Source of the DNA: a virus
DNA length: 34,239 nt
IMG/VR virus record: IMGVR_UViG_3300006752_000103
Coordinates: 1-34,239 of that record
Direction: 5' to 3' (one strand)
Shown here: positions 30,353 through 34,239 of the stretch, one piece after another
Layout of the letters: every line of letters begins with the position of its first letter
How positions within the stretch are numbered: the first letter of the stretch is position 1
Notes under the pieces: model-generated
The model's database searches: none
What the model saw: the letters and a program-made list of their open reading frames with translations, nothing else
What the model was told of the DNA's origin: nothing
Position numbers and translations under genes: made by a program

Positions 30353-30802
30353 ATGGACCCTATTACCGCTCTTACGGTTGCAACCACAGCCTATAATACA
30401 ATTAAAAAAGGCATACAGGTAGGCAAAGAAATCGAGTCGATGTCTGGTGATTTGGGTCGCTGGATGAACGCCATATCAGCCGTAAAGACCAGCCACAGCA
30501 AAGCAAAGGGTCGTAGGTTTGGTTCTGTTGAAGAAGAAGCCTTAGAAACGTTCGCAGCCAAGAAAAAGGCTGAACAGATGGAAAACGAACTTCGTAACTT
30601 TGTTATCGGTCAGCACGGCGTAAATGCGTGGCAAGAAATTATACGAATACAAGGCGAATTACGTAAGAAACAAAAACAAGCAGAAATTTTAGCAGCCCAG
30701 AAACGTGATGAGTTAATATATAATCTATGTATGCTAGGGCTGATTGTCCTTTTTATTTCTTTAGTTCTACCTATACTTTGGCTAATCATACAAAACGTTT
30801 GA
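30353..30802 (+). CDS. Coiled-coil protein with C-terminal membrane helix
   Basis: A 149-residue protein. The N-terminus (A-L-T-V-A-T-T-A-Y-N-T-I-K-K-G-I) and long middle are helical and charged, and the end has a strong membrane helix (L-C-M-L-G-L-I-V-L-F-I-S-L-V-L-P-I-L-W). GAGGAAG lies ahead of the ATG. It may be a lysis or internal virion protein; related forms in other marine phages are also unnamed as far as I recall. Its stop overlaps the -35 box of the next promoter. Confidence 0.75.
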   Translation: MDPITALTVATTAYNTIKKGIQVGKEIESMSGDLGRWMNAISAVKTSHSKAKGRRFGSVEEEALETFAAKKKAEQMENELRNFVIGQHGVNAWQEIIRIQGELRKKQKQAEILAAQKRDELIYNLCMLGLIVLFISLVLPILWLIIQNV

Positions 30803-30827
30803 CACAGACAGGTTTATCTTCTATAAT
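30799..30827 (+). promoter_or_regulatory. Perfect consensus sigma70 promoter
   Basis: TTGACA, a 17-base spacer and TATAAT, all consensus. It overlaps the stop codon of the previous gene and drives the following small genes and virion proteins. An AGAGGAG ribosome site lies before the next ATG. Confidence 0.88.
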
Positions 30828-30845
30828 AAGTCAAGAGGAGAAAAC

Positions 30846-31061
30846 ATGCGTCAGCTTGCTATAGAAGCCCTTAGACATAAATACGAGGCACAGAAAAAGA
30901 ATGCGGAATACACTTTTAAAAATTGTACAGCCGATTTGGAACGGCTCGATGCTGCTCTGGCAGAATGGGTTGGCGCAAATCAAAAGCTTGATGCACTTAG
31001 CGACATCGAAGATGATTACGATTTTACCGTCCACACAAGGCATGCAAGCCTGTATGGTTAG
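30846..31061 (+). CDS. Small coiled-coil protein
   Basis: A 71-residue charged helical protein (A-L-R-H-K-Y-E-A-Q-K-K-N-A-E and D-L-E-R-L-D-A-A-L-A-E-W) with an acidic end (D-I-E-D-D-Y-D). First gene after the perfect promoter, with AGAGGAG before the start. No family recognised. Confidence 0.72.
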   Translation: MRQLAIEALRHKYEAQKKNAEYTFKNCTADLERLDAALAEWVGANQKLDALSDIEDDYDFTVHTRHASLYG

Positions 31062-31161
31062 GTGCCTTGCATTGGGTTTGCTAAACACTGGCAAGCCCTT
31101 TACTCGTGTAGGCAACTGGTTTTGGAAGTTGCACCGCAAAGTTTTTGACTGGAATAAGTAA
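31042..31161 (+). CDS. 39-residue basic aromatic peptide
   Basis: The frame M-Q-A-C-M-V-R-C-L-A-L-G-L-L ends with a Trp/Lys-rich stretch (N-W-F-W-K-L-H-R-K-V-F). It overlaps the previous gene by 20 bases and the next by one base (TAATG). A second start at 31054 would give 35 residues. Coupling on both sides supports translation. Possibly membrane-associated. Confidence 0.55.
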   Translation: MQACMVRCLALGLLNTGKPFTRVGNWFWKLHRKVFDWNK

Positions 31162-31421
31162 TGGCACTTCGAGGACCTCAACGTAGCCTGAAGGCTTGGA
31201 CTAACCAAAAGTGGAGAACCAAAAGTGGAAAGCCATCCACACAAGGACCTAAAGCAACCGGAGAACGTTATTTACCGGCAAAAGCAATCAAAGCGTTGTC
31301 GAAGGAAGAGTATGCGAAAACCACTGCTGCTAAAAGGAGAGCAACTAAGGCTGGTAAGCAAGTCTCCAAACAACCCAAGAAAATCGCTAAAAAAGTACGT
31401 CCTCATAGAAAAGTAACTTAA
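31161..31421 (+). CDS. Small basic protein
   Basis: An 86-residue protein with about 28 Lys/Arg. The pattern A-L-R-G-P-Q-R-S-L-K-A-W-T and Q-K-W-R-T-K-S-G-K-P-S-T-Q-G-P-K-A-T-G is known to me from many marine phages as a conserved small protein of unknown function. With the genes at 27852 and 29619 it makes three such basic proteins in the late block, possibly virion DNA-associated. Confidence 0.78.
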   Translation: MALRGPQRSLKAWTNQKWRTKSGKPSTQGPKATGERYLPAKAIKALSKEEYAKTTAAKRRATKAGKQVSKQPKKIAKKVRPHRKVT

Positions 31422-32171
31422 ATGTCCATCACCTCGTATCCAAATGTAATGACGTTCAGCGGTGGTGTGGGTTCGTTTCCGTACTACCTACAGGTATCTC
31501 GTGGTTTAATTGCTGGACACAAACGTGTATTTAAGTTTGGCTTTAACGGGGATATAGACGCTGCTGTTGAAGATATTTGGGATGCGGGTGGCGTATATAC
31601 CTATCAAGGTAGCGCACTTGCTATGACAGCTACAAGTGGTGGCGGTGCTACAGATAATGGTGTAGAAGTTACTATTCAAGGTTTAGATGCTAGTTACAAT
31701 GAACTGTCTGAAACAGTAACATTGGCTGGTTCAGGTGCAGCAACAACCACTGGCACTTTTCTACGTACCTACCGTGCCTTTATATCTGGGTCACAAGAAC
31801 CTACAGGCGATATTGATATTGCTAATGGTGGTACAACCTATGCAAAAATAGCTGATGGGGAACACCAAACACTCATGGCCCTGTGGACTGTACCTGCGGG
31901 TTACACTGCATATCTTTTGCAAACAGATATAACAGCCTTTACAGAACAGAATAATAAGTTTGGTGTAGTATGGGTGCAAACTAGAGAACTAAATGGGGTG
32001 TTTAGAACACAAGATAAATTTGCACTAGTAGCAGCCACACATCATCAACAGTATCAAGTACCCCTTCCCATCCCAGAGAAAACAGATATTCGTATTCGTG
32101 CAACGGGGTCTAGTAGTAACGCAGATATACAACTTTCCGCAGGTCTTGATATTATTTATATAGAGAACTAG
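31422..32171 (+). CDS. Probable virion structural protein
   Basis: A 249-residue beta-rich, Gly/Thr/Ala-rich protein (T-F-S-G-G-V-G-S-F-P-Y-Y-L-Q-V-S and V-T-I-Q-G-L-D-A-S-Y-N-E-L-S-E-T). Similar proteins occur beside neck and tail genes of marine podoviruses. It may be a head-fiber or neck protein. Base composition is noticeably richer in A/T than the capsid region. Confidence 0.7.
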   Translation: MSITSYPNVMTFSGGVGSFPYYLQVSRGLIAGHKRVFKFGFNGDIDAAVEDIWDAGGVYTYQGSALAMTATSGGGATDNGVEVTIQGLDASYNELSETVTLAGSGAATTTGTFLRTYRAFISGSQEPTGDIDIANGGTTYAKIADGEHQTLMALWTVPAGYTAYLLQTDITAFTEQNNKFGVVWVQTRELNGVFRTQDKFALVAATHHQQYQVPLPIPEKTDIRIRATGSSSNADIQLSAGLDIIYIEN

Positions 32172-32173
32172 AG

Positions 32174-32512
32174 ATGCCAGAACGTAAAAGACGCACCCTT
32201 GCCCTCGAACTCACAACGGCAAATCAAGATGTGTATACAGTCCCTGCAAGATTTACCAGCGACGTAAACAGCATCTATATCAACAATGCCTCTAGTTCGT
32301 TAGTTACGTTTAGTTTGGATTGGTACGAGGCATCAACAACAACGTACCACACCCTTGCTGAAACAGTGGAACTTCCCGCGAACTCCCTGCTTCAAATCAC
32401 CGACTACCCCTTGTTCCTGAATCCCGGCGACAAGGTTCGCGGATTAGCCAGCGCAAATAGCGCAGTAAATATCTCAATTTCTCTGGAAGAATATTTCGAG
32501 ACATCACTTTAA
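32174..32512 (+). CDS. Probable small virion protein
   Basis: A 112-residue beta protein (N-S-I-Y-I-N-N-A-S-S-S-L-V-T-F-S-L and L-P-A-N-S-L-L-Q-I-T-D-Y-P-L-F-L). The plan of alternating hydrophobic strands suits a virion beta-sandwich. It lies two bases after the previous gene. Exact role unknown. Confidence 0.7.
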   Translation: MPERKRRTLALELTTANQDVYTVPARFTSDVNSIYINNASSSLVTFSLDWYEASTTTYHTLAETVELPANSLLQITDYPLFLNPGDKVRGLASANSAVNISISLEEYFETSL

Positions 32513-32527
32513 TAGGAGACACAAATC

Positions 32528-32965
32528 ATGGCAATTACAACTGCGATGTGTAATAGCTTCAAGCAAGAGATTCTTGGCGGTGTCCATGATTTGGATACCG
32601 ATTCCTTGAAGATTGCGCTTATCAAAGCAACCCCAACTGGCACTTATAATGCCAGCACAACCAACTATTCAGATGTAACCGGCAACAGTGACGAAGCCAG
32701 CGGAACCAACTACACAGCAGGCGGTCAGGTTCTAGACGGTGCAACTATCTCTCTAGACGGCTCCACCGCAATCGTCGACTTTACAGACGAAGTGTTCGCA
32801 GACGTTACTGTATCTGCAGATGGTTGTATCATCTATAACACAGCAGCTAGTAACGCAGCCATTGCTGTGATTGACTTCGGCGGCACTGTTAGTGCTACAG
32901 CCGGTGACTTAACTATTGAGTTCCCAGCAGCAGACGCGAGTAACGCTATCATTCGGATAGCCTAG
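32528..32965 (+). CDS. Probable virion structural protein
   Basis: A 145-residue beta-rich protein. M-A-I-T-T-A-M-C-N-S-F-K-Q-E and D-S-L-K-I-A-L-I-K-A are a recognisable start shared by a widespread set of phage virion proteins near the tail genes. The rest is Thr/Ala/Asp-rich strands with T-A-G-G-Q-V-L-D-G. AGGAGAC precedes the ATG. Probably a tail or fiber accessory protein. Confidence 0.72.
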   Translation: MAITTAMCNSFKQEILGGVHDLDTDSLKIALIKATPTGTYNASTTNYSDVTGNSDEASGTNYTAGGQVLDGATISLDGSTAIVDFTDEVFADVTVSADGCIIYNTAASNAAIAVIDFGGTVSATAGDLTIEFPAADASNAIIRIA

Positions 32966-32966
32966 T

Positions 32967-33800
32967 ATGTCTTTCTACGACTCCGCAGATGCTATCTATG
33001 GAGTTGCCCGATACGGTGCAGCTTCCTACGGAGTCGTAAGCCCCAACGTCTCTTTAACAGGCGTTTCTGCAACAGGTTCGATACAAACCGTAGCAGTAAC
33101 CGGATTTGAAATCGACATATCCGAAAAGGTTGGGGGCGTATCTGCTACCACTACTGCAGGTTCCGTAACTGTTAATGTAGTAGAGGTCTTGGGTTCCGTA
33201 TCTGCTACGGGTTCTGTCGGTAGCGTTGCTATAAGCAACACAGTCGCCCTAACAGGTGTACAGGCTACAGGTTCTGTCAATGCTGTAGAAGAAAAGCCGA
33301 CGGAAGTTCTAAACAGTATAGCCGCTACTGGCTCTATCGGAACACTAACCGTAAACTTGGTTGTTACGCCGACAGGTGTTCAGGCAACCGGTTCGGTAAA
33401 TACGGTAGAAGAAAAACCGACAGAGGTTTTGAACAGTGTTAGTGCCACAGGTTCTGTAGGCACGGTTCAAGCTAACATAGATGAGAAGCCTAGCGGCGTA
33501 TCTGCAACAGGCACTATCGGAACCCCACAACCCGTCGTTAGCTTCTCTGTATCTGTATCTGGTGTCGGTGCAGTAGCCACACTAGGAAACGCAGAGGCCC
33601 AGACTACTGAACCTCTGGGTGGTGTCAGCGCAACAGGCGCAGTTGGTACGCTAATCCTGTACACAACAGCAGGACTTTCAGGGGTTCAGGGGACGTTCTC
33701 CGTTGGGACTGGAACGTACTCAGGAGTGCAGTTTGATTACAACGCGGTTCGCGAACTCTATGATAGACGGCGTACCATCAATATTGATAGAGCAGCCTAA
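32967..33800 (+). CDS. Beta-repeat virion protein (tail or fiber)
   Basis: A 277-residue protein of about ten repeats of 20-30 residues built on G-V-x-A-T-G-S-V-x-T-V. Two longer neighbouring units share E-E-K-P-T-E-V-L-N-S almost unchanged, a recent duplication. The repeats suggest a beta-helix or fibrous shaft. The last 40 residues leave the pattern (V-R-E-L-Y-D-R-R-R-T). The start follows the previous stop after one base and its stop overlaps the next start (TAATG). Confidence 0.75.
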   Translation: MSFYDSADAIYGVARYGAASYGVVSPNVSLTGVSATGSIQTVAVTGFEIDISEKVGGVSATTTAGSVTVNVVEVLGSVSATGSVGSVAISNTVALTGVQATGSVNAVEEKPTEVLNSIAATGSIGTLTVNLVVTPTGVQATGSVNTVEEKPTEVLNSVSATGSVGTVQANIDEKPSGVSATGTIGTPQPVVSFSVSVSGVGAVATLGNAEAQTTEPLGGVSATGAVGTLILYTTAGLSGVQGTFSVGTGTYSGVQFDYNAVRELYDRRRTINIDRAA

Positions 33801-33973
33801 TGCCGCTAACCAGTTACGAACGAACCGTACACGTTGTTCTCGACCCGCGAACAGTTTTGGTTGAGGACGCAATCAACGCCTTTGAGCGAACAATATCTGT
33901 AGTGTTGGAACCGCGAGTTGTCCACATCGAAAGCATCGGCAACAGCTACACCCGCACAGTTTACGTGGAGTAA
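33800..33973 (+). CDS. 57-residue hypothetical virion-module protein
   Basis: A frame M-P-L-T-S-Y-E-R-T-V-H-V-V-L, composed of strand-like pieces with repeated V-V-L-D-P-R-T-V and V-V-L-E-P-R-V-V units, an internal duplication of about 35 residues. It is coupled to the previous gene by TAATG. No family recognised. May be a small tail or fiber piece. Confidence 0.65.
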   Translation: MPLTSYERTVHVVLDPRTVLVEDAINAFERTISVVLEPRVVHIESIGNSYTRTVYVE

Positions 33974-33976
33974 TTT

Positions 33977-34239
33977 ATGTCATACAAATGGCCCTTTAAA
34001 GACCCCGGAGAGACGCTCGACTATAGCATGGACTGGTCGCGGTTTCTTGGTGCCGCAACTATCTCCACAGTCGTGTGGTCTGTAGAAACTGACGCATATT
34101 CCACTCGTACAGTTTTGGCTTCGGGTCAGGACCTGACTACCGCATCAGGCGGAGCCGTAACTGACAGCATCCAGAATGTTTCCCAAACCCAAACCAACAC
34201 TGTTGCTACCATTAATATCGTCAGTGGAGTCAACACTCA
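33977..34239 (+). CDS. Probable fiber-tail adaptor protein, C-terminus cut by window edge
   Basis: The visible 87 residues start M-S-Y-K-W-P-F-K-D-P-G-E-T-L-D-Y-S-M-D-W, a pattern (K-D-P-x-E-x-L-D-Y, then W-S) that I recall from phage fiber-tail adaptor proteins, followed by beta strands (T-I-S-T-V-V-W-S-V). It would connect tail and fiber in the mature particle. The end is beyond the window. Confidence 0.65.
   Translation, partial: MSYKWPFKDPGETLDYSMDWSRFLGAATISTVVWSVETDAYSTRTVLASGQDLTTASGGAVTDSIQNVSQTQTNTVATINIVSGVNT

Noticed and set aside
32967-33800. Repeats in the tail-region gene as a CRISPR or intergenic array
   Set aside because: They are in one open frame, degenerate at DNA level and conserved as protein repeats.
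1-34239. tRNA genes
   Set aside because: No cloverleaf with T-arm consensus was found by eye in the gaps between genes; a dedicated search was not possible.

Overview
This window is part of a tailed-phage genome, most likely a marine podovirus-type phage of an alphaproteobacterium. It has a minus-strand replication module, a plus-strand run of small early genes, and a plus-strand terminase/capsid/lysis/tail module. The family A DNA polymerase carries a DnaJ-type zinc module (two CxxCxGxG motifs) in front of the palm domain. From memory, this is the hallmark of the HMO-2011 group (phages of SAR116 and roseobacter-clade hosts). Other genes fit that setting: a B12-dependent ribonucleotide reductase, a T7-type endonuclease I, a GTA-type three-helix holin and several small basic proteins familiar from ocean phages. 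No single-subunit phage RNA polymerase is present; instead there are several sigma70-like promoters with 17-18 base spacers, so transcription probably uses the host enzyme. Both window ends cut a gene.

Layout. 1-9046 (minus strand, read right to left): primase, DnaB-type helicase, separate 3'-5' exonuclease, DNA polymerase, a candidate ssDNA-binding protein, a RecB/Cas4-like nuclease with four cysteines, a hypothetical protein, endonuclease I, a second hypothetical, MazG-like pyrophosphohydrolase, DUF3310 protein and ribonucleotide reductase. Most junctions are ATGA overlaps. A promoter precedes primase and a second lies in the 3' end of the polymerase gene. 9047-15770 (plus): about twenty small, mostly unknown genes, including a CxxCxGxG protein, a zinc-ribbon protein, a Gp88-like cysteine-rich protein, a DUF932-like protein and a helix-turn-helix protein. 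Between them lie a probable structured RNA closed by a terminator (9721-9942), a cluster of TGACAAA repeats (11940-12133, with a distant exact copy at 12924) and a 730-base region with terminator, hairpin, late promoter and a possible antisense small RNA.

15771-27761 (plus): small exported protein, terminase small and large subunits, a protein with a tyrosine-recombinase-like domain in an unexpected place, portal, a large glycine-rich virion protein, scaffold, major capsid protein and a probable decoration protein. 27794-34239 (plus, opened by a strong promoter): basic protein, holin, very small ATGA-coupled genes, DUF1289 protein, lysozyme and a spanin-like protein, then after a perfect consensus promoter at 30799 a set of virion, neck and tail proteins, including a beta-repeat protein and the start of a fiber-tail adaptor-like protein.

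Most worth a second look: the structured RNA near 9.8 kb; two sets of hairpins whose copies differ by compensatory base pairs (14697/27772 and 25329/25367); the TGACAAA repeats laid over start and stop codons; the genome-wide excess of GTTCGC/GCGAAC and its palindrome GTTCGCGAAC; and the recombinase-like protein between terminase and portal. All functional calls are by eye from motifs; no database search was possible.
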